Assembly (NCBI GenBank): GCA_963575745.1
Contig: CAUYUJ010018482.1
Span: 324,314 to 388,313 of the forward strand
Length of the DNA stretch: 64,000 nucleotides
Source: Prorocentrum cordatum
Lineage: Eukaryota > Sar > Dinophyceae > Prorocentrales > Prorocentraceae
Reading direction: 5' to 3'
A program made the translations under genes and the position numbers. This document shows positions 11,950 through 24,917 of this stretch, piece after piece. The notes under the pieces are model-generated. The model saw only the letters and a list, made by a program, of their open reading frames with translations. It did not search any database and was not told where the DNA came from. Within the stretch, counting starts at the first letter, position 1. Every line of letters begins with the position of its first letter.

Positions 11950-12570
11950 GAGGGGAAGGGGCTCGACGAGAGTGTCCGAGAGACGTCCAAGAGGGCGCCA
12001 AGATGGCCCAAGAGCGCTCCAAGAGCTCAAGACCGCACAAGAGCGTTTCAAAGTTGGTCCAATATGGCTTGACGACAGCCCAAGAGGGCCTCAAGACTGC
12101 CAATATTCCCTCAAAAGTACTCCCACGAGGTCCCAGGAGGCGAAACAAGTATGTTTTTGGTCGAGGGCATTTGCAGTTTTTTTTGTTCTCGCTTTCTCGT
12201 GCTTTCGACAGTACAAGACAGCCCACGAGGCCCCAGAAATCAGCTCAAGACGGCCCAAGAGGTACCCAAAGAGGGCGCCAGGACGGCGCAAGAGAGTCCC
12301 AAGACGGCCCAAGAGTGACCCAAGACGGCCCAAGAGGCGCTCAAGATCGCCTGAGAGGGTCCCAAGACGGCCCCAAGAGGGGGAACACGAACTGATAATT
12401 CGAGCTACGCCCCCAAGAGGCCCCCCCTAGGGGCCCCGCGAGGCCCCAAAGGGCCCCAAAAAGATGCCCCAAGAGCACCCCAAACTGCCCCCCAAAGACT
12501 TCCCGAACTGCTCCCAGGAGGCCTCCCAAGAGGCCTTTGGGAGGCCTCCCGCGAATTCCAAACGAACTTC
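11950..12570 (-). repeat. Degenerate CCAAGACGGCCCAAGAG repeat
   Basis: Short irregular units of CAAGACGGCCC and CCAAGAGGC, the reverse complement of the 2.9, 44.5 and 61.2 kb arrays. Confidence 0.75.
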
Positions 12571-12614
12571 CAAGATGCCTCTAACCCACAACCTGCAAAA
12601 ACGGAAATATAGTA

Positions 12615-12720
12615 TTTCCTCCTCCTCCTCCTCTTCCTCCTCCAGTTCCTCCTCCTCTCTGCGGCCTCCTCCACCTTCTCCAACTCCTCCTCATCCTCCT
12701 ACTCCTTATCCCCCAGGGAA
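12615..12720. repeat. (TCC)n microsatellite
   Basis: Imperfect TCC repetition with CTT and CAT interruptions. Confidence 0.9.
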
Positions 12721-14080
12721 CCCCTTCACCTCCCCTTCTCCTCCCTCGTTCTCTGGCTACGTCCGTCCGCGGCGAATAATCTCAAACGCCGACTGGCATG
12801 GAGCACTCGTAGCAGCGCGCGCACAGAAGCTCAATCGAGCCACGTAGCCTGTAGGTGGTCAACCGACCTGCATTGTTTGTGCGACTTCGAAAAGAGCCAG
12901 TCGACAACATGAAGTATCTGCCTTATTGGATTCTTGTGCACACTTGCTCCATCTGGAACCAGTGGCGAATTTTATGATATTCATCTGTGCTGGCGTAAAG
13001 CTTCACGGCCCCCCTTGCGAGCATTTTGAAACAACACTGTGGGAGCCTATTCGGGCATGCTGAGGCCTGATTCTTCAGTCGCGATTTGAACTGTTGTTGA
13101 GTAAAGGGCCAGCTTGGCCAGAATCGTACGTGATTCAAGTGGTTCTGTGACATTCGGGGGCGTGGACGCAGCATGCTCATAGTCTGAGAAGTCCCATCTG
13201 GCAGGGGGACTGCGCATGGGCACGCAACTCCTAAACTTGTCGCATTCTAGATGCTCGACTGATCTCGTGACATAGCTTCCGAGGAAACAGCATAGCAGCA
13301 GTACCTGGCCGAACTCGTGTTGGGGCTCCGCTCTCGTCGCCCATTGCGCCGTTGGCGAGGCTGAAGCCCGTGGTCATCAGTCTTACAGCAAGGTTGTTTC
13401 CAGCTTTTGATAGCAGTTGAATTTAGCGTTGCTTCACGTCTTCAGTCTAAAAAGAGAGACAACCTCCACGGCCTCAGCTGCGTCTGGCTTACTCTCTGAC
13501 CTGGTCAGGGGTTGTATTCTTGCCCACAGGTTCCCCTTGCCTCCTCGCATTGAAGGGGGACATGTGCGCTGTCGAAGGAGATGGGACCGTTCTCGCGCTT
13601 TTGACCCACTGACATTCCGCTCTCCCCAAGGTCAGCACAAGCTTGCGCCCTGTCCAGGTCCTGGATTCCACCTCTCCCTCACTCCTACTCTCTGGCATTT
13701 CGCTTAAGTCGTTCTGTGGGGCAGTTATTCACGACGCCACTGCCAAATCAAACAATGCGAGACTGGCGAGCGATCCTAATGCCAGCCCCTTGCCAAACCT
13801 CGACAGCGCACAGAGGAAACTTCGTGTTTCAGCACAGGCCACCTTGTCCCAACTATTCATCACCAATCCTGAGGCTGCCGCCTCTGCCGCCGACCCACAA
13901 GAAGGCATGCATTAGATGGCAATAGCTGCTTCTGTTTTCGAGCTCGTCTCAGGTTCGTGGCAGTATTACCAGTCTAGTAGCAGTGGTAGCAGCACTATAA
14001 GGGGTTGTAGCTGTAGTTGTAGCAGTAGGAGTTGTATCAGTAGGTGTAGTCGTAGCAGTAGGAGTTGTAGCGGTGGGGGA
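12721..14080. other. Low-repeat segment, no recognised gene
   Basis: About 1.3 kb of non-repetitive, medium-GC sequence. Frames of up to 96 codons on either strand have no motif I know. A short gene or intron-split gene cannot be excluded. Confidence 0.4.
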
Positions 14081-14084
14081 TCTC

Positions 14085-17000
14085 GGTAGGTCAATTGTCG
14101 GGTCAGTGGCCAAAAGAACAAACTTCCAGAGCCTGGGGGTGCCAGGCCGCGGTGTTGGGCACGGGTAGGTAGTAGGCCAGTGAAATTGTCGGGCGAGGGG
14201 CCACAAGAACACGGTCTCAGATGCCTGAAGGTGCTGGGGCGCGGTGGGGGGTATCAGTAGGGTTGAAGCGAGATGTTGTCGGGTGGAGTGTCCCGTGGAC
14301 AGGGTTCCAGAGGCCTTGGGGTGCCGGGGCGCGGTGGGGAGGTATTCAGGCCAGAAATTCGGGGTGGGGGGTCCCAAAAACAGGGTTCCAGAGGCCTGGG
14401 GGTGCCAGGGCGCTGGGCGCGGTGGAGAGGGGGGTCGGTAGGTTTCAGGGGAGAAAGCGGCGGGTGGGGGGTCCCAAGAACCGAATTCCAGAGGCCTGGG
14501 GGTGCCGGGGCGCTGGGGGGGTGCCGGGGCGCGGTGGGGGTGTTGGTAGGTGTCAGGCGAGAAATTGTCGGGTGGGGGGTCCCAAAAACCTAATTCCAGC
14601 GGCCTGCGGGTGCCAAGGCACGGTGGTTGGGGTTGGTAGGTTTCAGGCGTGAAGTTGTCGGGTGGGGGGTCCCAAGATACGAGTTCCAGAGGCCTCTGGG
14701 TGCCAGGGCTCGGTGGGGGGTGTCGGTAGTTTTCAAGGCAGAAGTTGTCGGGTGGGGGGTCCCAAGAACCGAGTTCCAGAGGCTTGGGGGTGCCGGGGCG
14801 CGGGGGGGGGGGTGTCGGTAGTTTACACGCCAGAAATTGTCGGGTGGGGGGTCCCAATAACCGAATTCCAGAGGCCTGGGGGTGCCGGGGCCCGGTGTGT
14901 GGGAGGGGTCGTCGGGTTTCAGGGCAGAAATTGTCGGGTGGGGAGTCGCAAGTACCGAGTTCCAGAGGCCTGGGGGTGCCACGGCGCGGTGGGGGGTGTC
15001 GGTCGGTTTGAAGCTCGAAATTATTGTCGGGTGGGGTTTCAAAAACCGAGTTACAGAGGCCTGTCGGTGCCGAGGCGTGGTGGCGGTGTCGGTAGTGTGC
15101 AGGCCAGAGATTGTCGGGTGGGGGGGCCCGAGAACCGGGGGGTACCGGGGCGCGGTGGGAGGGGTGTTGGTGGGTTTCAGGTCAGAAATTATTGTCGGGT
15201 GGGGGGTCCGCAGAACAATGTTCCAGGGGCCTGCGGGTGCCGGGGCGCGGCGGGGGGCGTCGGTAGGTGTCAGGCCAGAACTTGTCGGGTGCAGTGGGGG
15301 GTCCCAAGAACCGAGTTCGAGAGGCCTGGGGGTGCCAGTGCCAGGGCTCGGTGGGGGGTGTCGCTGGGCTTCCAGGCAAAAATTGTCGGGTGGGGGAGTC
15401 TAAGAATCGAGTTCCAGAGGCCTTGGGGTGCAGGGGCCCGGGGCGCGGTGGGGGCGTCGGTAGGTTTTCAGGGCAGAAGCTGTCGGTGGGGAGTCCCAAG
15501 ATACGAGTTCCAGAGGCTTGGGGGTGCCGTGGAAATTGTCTGGTGGGGGGTCCCAACGACCGAGGTCCAGAGGCCTGGTGGTGTGGAGGCGCGGTGGGGG
15601 TGTCCGTAGATTTCTGGACAGAAATTGTCGGGTGGGTCCCAAGAGCCGAATTCCACAGGCCTGGGGGTGATGGGGCGCGGTGGGGGGTGTCGGAGGGAGA
15701 AATTGTCGGGTGGGGGGTTAGAAGAACAAAGTTCCAGGTGCCTGCGGGTGCCGGGGCGCGGTGTGGGGGGTCGGTAGGTTTGAGGCCAGACATTATCGGA
15801 TGGGGGTCCCAAGAATCGAACAGATTTCCAGATGCCTGGGGGTGCTGGGGCGCGGTGGGGCGTGTCGGTAGGTTTCAGGCCTGAAATTGTCGGGTGGGGG
15901 GTCCCAAGAATCGTCGAGCTCCAGAGGCCTGGGGGTGCCAGGTCCCGGGGCGCGGTGCGGGTTGTCGGTAGTTTACAGGGCAGAAATTGTCGGGTATGGG
16001 GGCCCCAAGAATCGAATTCCACAAGCTTGGGGGTGCCGGGGCGCGGTGGGGGGGGTGTCTGTGGGTGTCAGGGCAGAAATTGCCAGGTGGGGGGTCCCAA
16101 GAGCCGAGTTCCAGAGGCCTGGGGGTGCCGGGGCGCAGTGGGGGTGTTGGTAGGTTTCAGGCGAGAAGTTGTTGGGTGGGGTCTCAAGAAAAGAGTTCCA
16201 GAGGTCTGGGGGTGCCAGGGCTCGGTGGGGGGCGGTCGGTGTGAGGCCAGAAGTTGTCGGGTGGGGGGTCCCAAAAACCGAATTCCAGATGCCTGGGGGT
16301 GCCGGGGCGCGGTGGGGGGTGCCGGTCGGAGGTGTCAAGGCAGACGTTGTCGGGTGGGGAGTCCGAAGAACAAAGTTCCAGGAGCTTGGGGGTGCCAGGG
16401 CTCGGTGGGGTTTGCGCGTCAGGCCAAAAATTGTCGGGTGGTGGGTCCCAGGAACCGAGTTCCAGAGGCCTGGGGGTGCCGGGGCGCCGTGGGGGGTGTC
16501 GGTAGGTTTGAGGCCAGACATTGTCGGTTGGGGGGTCCCAAGAACCGAGCTCCAGAGGCCTGGGGGTGCGGGGGCGCGGCGGGGGGTGTCGGTACTCGGG
16601 TGGGGGGTCCCAAGAACCGAGTTCGCCACGGCGCGGTGGGGGGTGTCAGTAGCTTTCAGGTCAGAAAATGTCGGGTGGGGGGTCGGATTTCCAGATGCCT
16701 GGGGGTGCCAGGGCGCGGTGGTGGGTGTCGGTAGGAAGCAGGCTAGAAATTGTCGGTTGGGGGGTCCAAAGTTCCAGGGGCCTGGAGGTGCCGGGGCGCG
16801 GTGGGGGGCGTCGGTGGGTGTCAGGCCAACAATTGTCGGGTCCGAATATCAGGGTTCCAAAGGCTTGGGGCTGCCAGGGCTCGGTGGCGGGTGTCGGTAG
16901 TATGCATGCCAAAAATTGTCGGGTGGGGGGTCTCAAAATCCGAGTTCCAGACGCCTGGGGGTGCTGGGGCGCGGTGGGGGGTGTCCAGAGGCCTGCGGGT

Positions 17001-17560
17001 GCCGGGGCGCGGTGGGGGTTGTCGGTAGTTTTCAGGCCAAAAATTGTCGGGTGGGTGGTCCCAAGAACCGAGTTCCAGAGGCCTGGGGGTGCCGGGGCGC
17101 GGTGGGGGGCGTCGGTGGGTGTCAGGCCAAAAATTGTCGGGTCCGAAAAACAGAGTTCCAAAGGCTTGGGGCTGCCAGGGCTCGGTGGCGGGTGTCCGTA
17201 GTATGCGTGCCAAAAATTGTCGGGTGTGGGGTCCCAAAATCCGAGTTCCAGACGCCTGGGGGTGCTGGGGCGCGGTGGGGGTGTCCAGAGGCCTGCGGGT
17301 GCCGGGGCGCGGTGGGGGTTGTCGGTAGTTTTCAGGCCAAAAATTGTCGGGTGGGTGGTCCCAAGAACCGAGTTCCAGAGGCCTGGGGGTGCCGGGGCGC
17401 GGTGGGGGGTGTCGGCAGGGTTCAGGCCAGAAGTAGTCGGGCGGGGGGTCCCAGGAACCGAGTTCCAGAGGCCTGGTGGGGTGGGGGCGTGGTGGGGGCG
17501 CGGAGGGGGGTATCGGTGAGTTTCGGGCCAGAAATTGTCGTGTAGGGTGGTCTCAAGATT
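14085..17560. repeat. 90-bp satellite, about 38 copies
   Basis: Units carry TTGTCGGGTGGGGGGTCCCA, GAGTTCCAGAGGCCTGGGGG and TGCCGGGGCGCGGTGGGGGG in fixed order and recur every 90 bp (for example TTGTCG at 14565, 14655 and 14745), with occasional shortened or doubled units. Because 90 is divisible by three, several frames stay open for hundreds of codons on both strands. Confidence 0.92.
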
Positions 17561-19020
17561 TGAGCTCGCGTGGGGTGGGGTGCCGGGTCGTCGTGTGAGG
17601 TGTTCCCAAGAACTGAGCTCGCGTGGGGTGGGGTGCCGGGACGTGGTGGGGCGAGGTGGATGCTTTTCCTCACACGCCTCTGGGGTCGGCGGATTTTAAT
17701 ATTTGCTATCCGAGGCGGCGTCGACGCCAAGTCGTAGTTTTCGGCGATCTCTCATATACCGGAAACCCGGCCCCAGGGGGCCTGGGGCCAAAGACCACCA
17801 GGGGTATCCTGCCTCCGCCTCTCCTAGAGCCGAGCCTCCCCAGGGCATCCCAGCAAGGTTGAGCAACTTTCCAAGGTTGCCTTTTCATTTTTCCGTTCGG
17901 CCCATCCTTGGCCGATTTCGCTGGCCGCGCCCCGCTCGCAATGTGTCGACATGGCCCTCCAAGGCCCTTGCATCCTTGTCGTGCGTCCTTGTTATACGGG
18001 CTGACTGTATTGTCGGCCTTGCGAGAGATCGCCTCCATATTCCCGTCTTTAAATTTCGGCAGGAGCTCCCATCGCTTCCGGAGGAAAGGCGCGCTGCTCG
18101 TCCGTAATTCGGTGTGCAGGCGACTAGGTGGGCTCTCTCGTTGGGGCGATGTGTGCACCAGCAGTGTGGGGAGGGGCCCAGGACCGACCATCACTCCAGC
18201 TGCCCAACTGTTCCCTCATACGAGGCGCCCGCGGTGTTCCTTCCGCTTAGAACTTTCCCGTATCGGTTACCCCTCTCTTTCCATTCCCCACCTGCCACCC
18301 CCTTGCTGCAGAAGGGGGGCATGGCGGTGGTGGACATGTACTTGGGCGTGGGGTGTTCTCTCCGAGATGGCAGTTCCCAGCGCCAGGCTCGATGCGGATT
18401 CGGCGCGGATTGGGTGTGGATTCGACACGGATTCGACGTGGATTCGACGCGGATGCGACGAGTCCGGCATGGATTCGACACGGATTCGACGCGGATAGGG
18501 GCGCGACGGGACAGACAAGGCCCCCCGAAGAGGCAACATACGAAAAGAAGGGGAATTCGAGGATATGTCCCAGGGGGCCTATTCGGACGCTTTCCTCTCG
18601 AGGATGGACGACCCCTTCCCCTAAGTATCGTATGTCCTCGAGTGGGGCCCCAGATTTCTCGTCCAGTCGAGAGCCCCACGAGGTCGGGGACTAGGGCTGC
18701 TAGAAGGAGCATCCTGGAGGCCTCGTGCGGCGCGCCATGGCTGTATGACCCAGTCCACACGTCCACCCCGCCAGACATGGGACGACGTTCGCGCGGCGAT
18801 GCTCTGACGCGAGTCCGACGTAACTCTGGTGTGAATCCGTCGTGGATCCGACGAAAGCTGGTCTGCAATGGCCGCGCGAGGCTTCCAGGGCTTTTTCTCG
18901 GAAGGGCCGCCGGAGCCCCTTCGCTGATGGCCCCCACGCCGCTCCTCCCGGCCCGAACATAGTCAGCTGAGGTGCTCCCGCTGGCACGCCGATGCCTCGG
19001 TCAGACACGACCCTCTACTA
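17561..19020. other. Low-repeat GC-rich segment, no recognised gene
   Basis: A 24-bp phrase beginning GAGCTCGCGTGGGGTGGGG is doubled near 17562 and 17613. Frames of up to 282 codons overlap on both strands with no recognised domain. Confidence 0.4.
18390..18500 (+). repeat. 12-bp GGATTCGACGCG repeat
   Basis: Eight to nine variants of GGATTCGACGCG/GGATTCGACACG in a row. A looser echo is at 18800-18860. Confidence 0.75.
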
Positions 19021-19025
19021 CTAGG

Positions 19026-19186
19026 CCCCCTAGATGGGGTCCGAGTAGACGGTGTCGGAGGATCGCACTGCATCGCCGATGTATTGGCGATGCGGTTCGA
19101 TGTGGAGCGTGATTTTCACCGCGCTGGCGTTGCCGGTGCCCCGCCGATGCATCGGCGATGCGGCGCGATCCTCCGACCCCGTCTAC
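19026..19186. mobile_element. Inverted-repeat element, copy A
   Basis: Arms starting GTAGACGG and containing TCGGAGGATCGC (19045-19066) pair with GCGATCCTCCGACC... at 19165-19186 with 21 of 22 matches. The interior holds GCATCGCCGATG-type palindromes. A second copy is at 22929-23122. No transposase; best described as MITE-like or foldback. Confidence 0.7.
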
Positions 19187-19199
19187 AGTGGAAACCCAT

Positions 19200-19860
19200 G
19201 CCAAGGGAGGCCCTGCTTGCCTCCAGGGTGCCCTGGGTTTCTTGGGTTTCGATGGTTTTGCGATGGAAAGCGAGACGTGTCCGCACCCAAATCAATGGAC
19301 GTCATAGGGTCTCAGGGTTGGGTTTCTTGTTTAAGGTTTCTTGCGGTCGAGCTCCTACTGTATTCGGACCCCCTCTCGGAGAGGCGTCCACAGCCCCCGC
19401 TTTGACCGGCCCGCCCGTCCTCCCGCGCCTTCTGCTGGCGGTGGCCGCCCCTCGTCTGGCTCGAGCGAGCGCAGAGGCAGGAGCAGCAGCAGCAGCAGTG
19501 GCAGAAGTTTTTTTTGTTGCTACCCCTGGCGATGACGGGCGTGACCGCGGCAGACGGGTGAGGGTAGGAGGGCGCGGGTCCCGTCACGATCTGCGCCTTC
19601 GCCGTCCGGGAGCGCTCAGGAATGCTACTCATTCTCAGACAGTGCCAGCGCGAGTCGTGACGTGACCAGGGGGGAGGAGGGGGGGGGGTGTTACCGCGAA
19701 TGACAAGAAATGGGCCCCGTCCGAAATCCATTGAAGAGCGCGGGTGGCGCGCGCCATGAGGATGAGGAAGAGCAAGCAAAGAGTCGGTGAGCGCGGCGGG
19801 CTTAGCTTCGCCCCCCGCCCCCCCGTCGACCCGATAGGACGGAAGGAGGAGGAGTAGGCG
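19200..19860. other. Unassigned GC-rich DNA
   Basis: No gene recognised. A (GCA)n tract is at about 19471-19504. Confidence 0.4.
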
Positions 19861-20880
19861 GAGGAGGGCGAGGAGGAGGAGGAGGAGGAGGAGGAGGAGA
19901 AGGAGGATGAGGAGGGGGAGGGGGAGGAGGATGAGGAAGGGGAGGGGGAGGGAGGGGGAGGAGGGGGAGGAGGAGGAGGGGTGGCGGGGGAGGAAGAGGC
20001 GGGTGCGACGGATGCGAGGATGCGGAGGTGGGGGAGGAGGAGAGCAGGCTGTGGCGGAGGCGGAGGAGCAGGGCCTCCGCCACGTCCCTCGTGCTGCTCC
20101 GTCTGCCGCGCGTCCAGCATGGGGTTCCTGTTGTCTCGAGCCCCCCCTCGCCCCTCGCGCGCGGGAGCGGGAGCGTAACCCGACGCAACACAGGGCACAC
20201 CCACACAAGGAGGAGGAGGAGGAGGAGGAGGAGGAGGAGGAGGAGGAGGAGGAGGAGGAGGAGGAGGAGGTGGAGGTGGAGGAGGAGGAGGAGGAGGAGG
20301 AGGAGGAGGCGGAGGTGGATGGGAGGAGGAGGAGGAGGAGGAGGAGGAGGAGGAATAGGAGGAGGAGGAGGAGGAGGAGGAGGATGGAGGAGGAGGAGGA
20401 GGAGGAGGAGGAGGACGGCGGAGGAGGAGGAGGAGGAGGAGGAGGAGGAGAGAGGAGGAGGGGAGGGGAGGAGGGCGCGGCGGAGGAGGAGGAGGAGGAG
20501 GAGGAGGAGGAGAGGAGGAGGAGGAGGAGGAGGAGCGAGGCGGAAGGAGGGTGCAGGAGGAGGTGGAGGTTGGAGGAGGAAGGAGGAGGAGGAGGAGGAG
20601 GAGGAGGAGGAGGAGGGGAGGAGGAGGAGGAGGGGAGGAGGAGGAGGGAGGAGGTGGAGGAGGAGAGGAGGAGGAGGAGGAGGAGGAAGGAGGCAGGAGG
20701 AGGAGGCGGATGGAGGAGGAGGAGGAGGAGGAGGATGAGGCGGAGGAGGAGGCGGAGGCGGAGGCGGAGGCGGAGGCGGAGGCGGAGGGAGGATGAGGAG
20801 GAGGAGGAGGAGGAGGAGGAGGAGGAGGAGGAGGAGGAGGAGGAGGAGGAGGAGGAGGAGGAGGAGGAGGAGGAGGAGGT
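19860..20880. repeat. (GGA)n array, about 1 kb
   Basis: Nearly continuous GGA repetition with occasional GAGG, CGG or TGG interruptions; the last 100 bp is almost pure. Poly-Glu, poly-Arg, poly-Gly and, on the minus strand, poly-Pro and poly-Ser frames are artefacts of the array. Confidence 0.95.
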
Positions 20881-22925
20881 GGTACCACCGTCACCACTGC
20901 TGTCACCCTCACAGCTGTAGCCACCATCACACCTTCATCGCCATCGCGCGTCTTCGTGTACGTTCGGGAGCTGTTGCGCAGGGGGTGGCGCGCCGCCGGT
21001 TTCTGGCCCACCACGCTTCTAGGCAAGCGAGCAAGCAGGTCCAGCTGGGCGATTGGAGGGGCCGAACGCCGCACAGATCAGAAAGCACCCCTGCAGACAG
21101 ATTGCTCGGCGCGCGTGCCCCGCGAATAGTTGATGGCTGCGCTCTCTCTGGGTCGCTCGAGACAGTGGGGAGTAAGTACGCGAGGGGAGGGAAGGGACGG
21201 AGGAGGGAGGAAGCGTGACGTCGCATACAGTACTCACGTGATGGACTCGCTCACGACACATACCCATGAAATCAACGTATTCGTCTTCAAAGCGGGCCAC
21301 CATCAAGTTGGAACCTGCTGAACAGTTTACGCAAGGCTTCGCTGTGCGGTATGCAGCAGAAAACTACTTAGGCTGTCCGTCCACCCGATTTTTGCACGGC
21401 CTCGACTCCGATTGACGTTCTCGGGAGTCCATCGTAGAACACGATGCGGCCAGCTATGTGGATCGTTCGCCGTCCTCACTGCCACTCGCCGCGATCCATG
21501 CACTCCAGCCGTTCTGGAACAGGAGATATCGGCAAGGTCTGCTGCACCTTCGCTATGCATAGCCTTCTAGCTTCTTCCCAAGACTCAGCTGAGAGCTAGT
21601 CAAAGCCGATGATGCTGCGCAGCATCTGTCTCCGTACCTGTGTAATCCTGTCGCGATGATGCTGCGTGACAGCCGCCGTTGTAGACAAGCTGGAGACGGC
21701 AGTGGGCGTCACTACTGCGTTGAACGGCTTGAGACGGAGCTTTAAAGAAATCGCCTTGTTCATTGTCACGCCTTTGTTAGCGTGAAACTTGCCCCAAGTA
21801 CATTCCATCCCGTAGTTCACGTTGTTCGCTGCGCGGTCGCGTTTCTAGGCGTCAATGTTCCGAGCTTTTTCCGGCCTCCCGTCCCGCAGAGTGGAGAGCG
21901 ACACGTTTTCCGCTTGCACGGCATAGCGTGTCGCTGGGGCCGCCGCCGCGACACGGAAAGCATTCCTGACCGCCCATCATTCTCATCTACCTCCATCTGC
22001 CCCTATCTCCATCGCCTCACTCATCCGCGTATTCGTTTCGATCTTCAATCTCACTCTCGTCACTACTCTCATCATCGCTGTTGTCCTCATCACCTTACCC
22101 CTACCTTGTTCTGTACAGCTCGTCGCACACTGGGCGAAACACAGAGGCACTGTGATTCCCCGCGGGCTCCCACCGAAGGGTTTTAACTCGAGCGGCTAAT
22201 CATATACCCTGTGACCCCTCCACTCCCTACCTCCCTCCCCCCTTCCCCCCCCAGGGCTCCAGGGGGCTTCTCACGGTCCCCGGAAGCCCCCCAGAAGCCA
22301 TAAACCAAAGACCAGGGTGTCCATCACGTAACAGAAACCTAAATCTTCGATCCTGCTTTTTCCTCCCCTCCCCTCCTAGCGCTCTGCAACAGACCCGCGA
22401 AACATAGGGCAAAGCTGGAGACTACGGGCATCCCTGGCGCAGGAAAGGGGACACCACTATGCCTCAGGTGGGCAACCAGCACATGGCCCCACAATACGGC
22501 GCTGGTACCCATAAGCTAATTTACTTATGACAAGCAAGGGGACATGTCGATTCGATTCATCCGACTTGATACCGATTTCGGCGAGCCCGATCCGGTTCCC
22601 GTATTCGGACGATCTGGTACGGCCCGATGTTCGCATAGTCTTGTTGTGCATCCTGGCGCAGCTGGTCTGATTCGGGTTCGATTCCGTGCCGCAGCAGCCC
22701 GATCCGACCTCGGTCCGATTTCCCGATTCGATGCTGACTGACCCTGTCCTCGCCCCAAATGCCCTGCGCTCTTCCTTGGCCGTCTCTGGCGCCGAGGCAG
22801 CAGGCATGGCGGCCTGGGCTGGCGCCGTGTCCTCCTGGCTTGCCTCTTCGACGTGGCCGTCGACGTGGCCGAGGCGCCTGGGGTCACCACCAGAGCGCGC
22901 CCACATGGGGCATTCGTCTAGGACT
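20881..22925. other. Low-repeat segment, no recognised gene
   Basis: About 2 kb of mixed-composition DNA. Frames of up to 141 codons on both strands carry no known motif. Nothing regulatory or RNA-like was recognised. Confidence 0.4.
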
Positions 22926-22928
22926 CCC

Positions 22929-23122
22929 AGATGGGGTCGGAGTAGATGGGGTCGGAGGATTTGCGCCGCATCGCCGAAGCATCGGCGATGCGGCTCGAAG
23001 TGGAGTCCGATTTTCTCCACGCCGATGACGCTGATGCATCGCCAATGCATCGCGGATGCATCGGCGATGCATTGGCGATGCAGCGCGATCCTCCGACCCC
23101 ATCTACGCGGACCTCATCTAGG
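22929..23122. mobile_element. Inverted-repeat element, copy B
   Basis: The left arm (22929-22960, containing AGATGGGGTCGGAGTAG and TCGGAGGAT) is the near-complement of the right arm (23088-23122). The interior is a run of GCATCGGCGATGCA-like palindromes. It matches copy A at 19 kb in arms and interior. Non-coding, with no clean target-site duplication seen. Confidence 0.72.
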
Positions 23123-23124
23123 AG

Positions 23125-24000
23125 GCCTCTAATCGCCTCCGAGGGATCGAGAGGTTTGGCATCTTCTCCTCGACGGAATGCTGGCGGAAGCCGGCGGAAG
23201 CAACAAATGAGCTGGTACGCCAGCAGGAGCTGTCGGAAGGGAGCATTCGCCTTTAAGAGATGCACACTTTCCTGTGTTTAGGGCTTCAGGATTGAGCCCC
23301 ATACATCGTGTCGGGGTCGTGTCCCAGGACCTCGGGGTGCGGTGGATCTAGACATCCCCATCCTCAGAGGAGGAGGGAGAGGCTTGGAAGGATCTTCGGC
23401 AGCTTCGTGGGAAGGCGTGGAAGCTGCAGAGGGAAATCCCTCGAGGCTTTGGGGGAAGCCGTGCGACCCAGCGGGAAAGCGGTTTGGGTCACCCGCAAGA
23501 GGCGTGCAGGTCACCTTGGTCTGGGCCAGAGAGGTCTGAGGTCCATGCGAGGTTCCAGGATCGATCGAAGGTCGAAGATACAGGCGAGAGCGTCCTCCCG
23601 TTGGACGGTGCTCTTTAGATCGTAAGCGTGACGAGCTCTGTGGCGCACGAATCATTTTTTAAAGGCTGAGAAAATTCGGATTAGCACTATCAAATGCGGA
23701 GATCCCCATGTGTGCATATTTGTTCTAGCGAGTGCCAGTGAAACAAATTGTCTATGAGTGTCCAAAATCAGCGAGTCTGAGTGTGAGGGCGACTGACTGC
23801 GGCTGACTGGGTGCAACAGGGCTTGCTTGTAATGAGACTGGGCGTGACTGATTCGTCCTTGGGGGATCGGAGGTGAGGGGGTGAGATCGAAGTGGAACGG
23901 AGAGCCCCCCTACCGGGAAATCGATTTCGGTTTCGTGTTCGTGCGTGCCGTGCGTGCGGGCGAGGCGAAGCTGCGTGGGCGGGCGAGAGAAAGTCTCCTG
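23125..24000. other. Unassigned DNA
   Basis: No gene recognised. Short phrases on GAGTGTGAGGGCGACTGACTG look weakly repetitive around 23750-23850. Confidence 0.4.
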
Positions 24001-24222
24001 TGGCTGAGGCGCGGCCGGACCAAATGACTCCCTTCCGGGCGGCCCGGGGCCCGCGGTGTCCCGCCGGTGTCCCGCGAAAGTCCCGTGTGGCTGAGGCGCG
24101 GCCAGACCAAATGACTCCCTTCCGGGCGGCTGGTGGCCCGCGGTGTCCCGCCGGTGTCCCGCGGTGTCCCGCGGTGTCCCACGGTGCCCCGCGGTGTCCC
24201 GCCGGTGTCCCGCGGTGTCCCG
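24000..24222 (+). repeat. GGTGTCCCGC-containing duplication
   Basis: A unit with GTGGCTGAGGCGCGGCC and GACCAAATGACTCCCTTCC is present twice (from about 24000 and 24081), followed by seven or more GGTGTCCCGC decamers that run directly into the ATG array. Confidence 0.8.
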
Positions 24223-24223
24223 C

Positions 24224-24303
<80 letters not shown>

Positions 24304-24474
24304 CGATGATGATGAGATGATGATGATGATGGTGATGATGATGATGGTGATGCTGATGATGCTGCTGATGATGATGATGATGACGATGATGATGATGATG
24401 GTGATGCTGATGATGATGATGATGATGAGGACGATGATATGATGATGATGATGATGATATGATGATGGTGTCCC

Positions 24475-24515
<41 letters not shown>

Positions 24516-24754
24516 CGATGATGATGATGACGATGATGATGATGCTGATGGTGTCCCGATGATGAGGATGATGATGATCATGATGATTATGTTGATGATC
24601 ATGATGATGACGATGATGGTGTCCCGATGATGATGAGTATGATGATGTTGATGTTGATGATGCTGATTATGATTGTGTCCCGATGATGATGATGTTGATG
24701 ATGATGAGGTTGATGATGATTATGGCGTCCCGATGATGATGAATATTCTGATGG

Positions 24755-24792
<38 letters not shown>

Positions 24793-24870
24793 TTGATGCT
24801 GATGTTGGTAATGATGATAATGGTGCCCCGATGATGACGATGATGTTGCTGATGATGATGTTGATGATAC

Positions 24871-24917
<47 letters not shown>

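Noticed and set aside
14085-17560. CRISPR array (regular repeats)
   Set aside because: Units are contiguous with no unique spacers and diverge along their whole length. No cas genes, and the setting is eukaryotic. The same applies to the 29-, 76- and 163-bp arrays.
19860-20880. Frames of up to 479 codons rich in Glu, Arg, Gly, Pro or Ser
   Set aside because: They are translations of a GGA array and are open on both strands in several frames at once.
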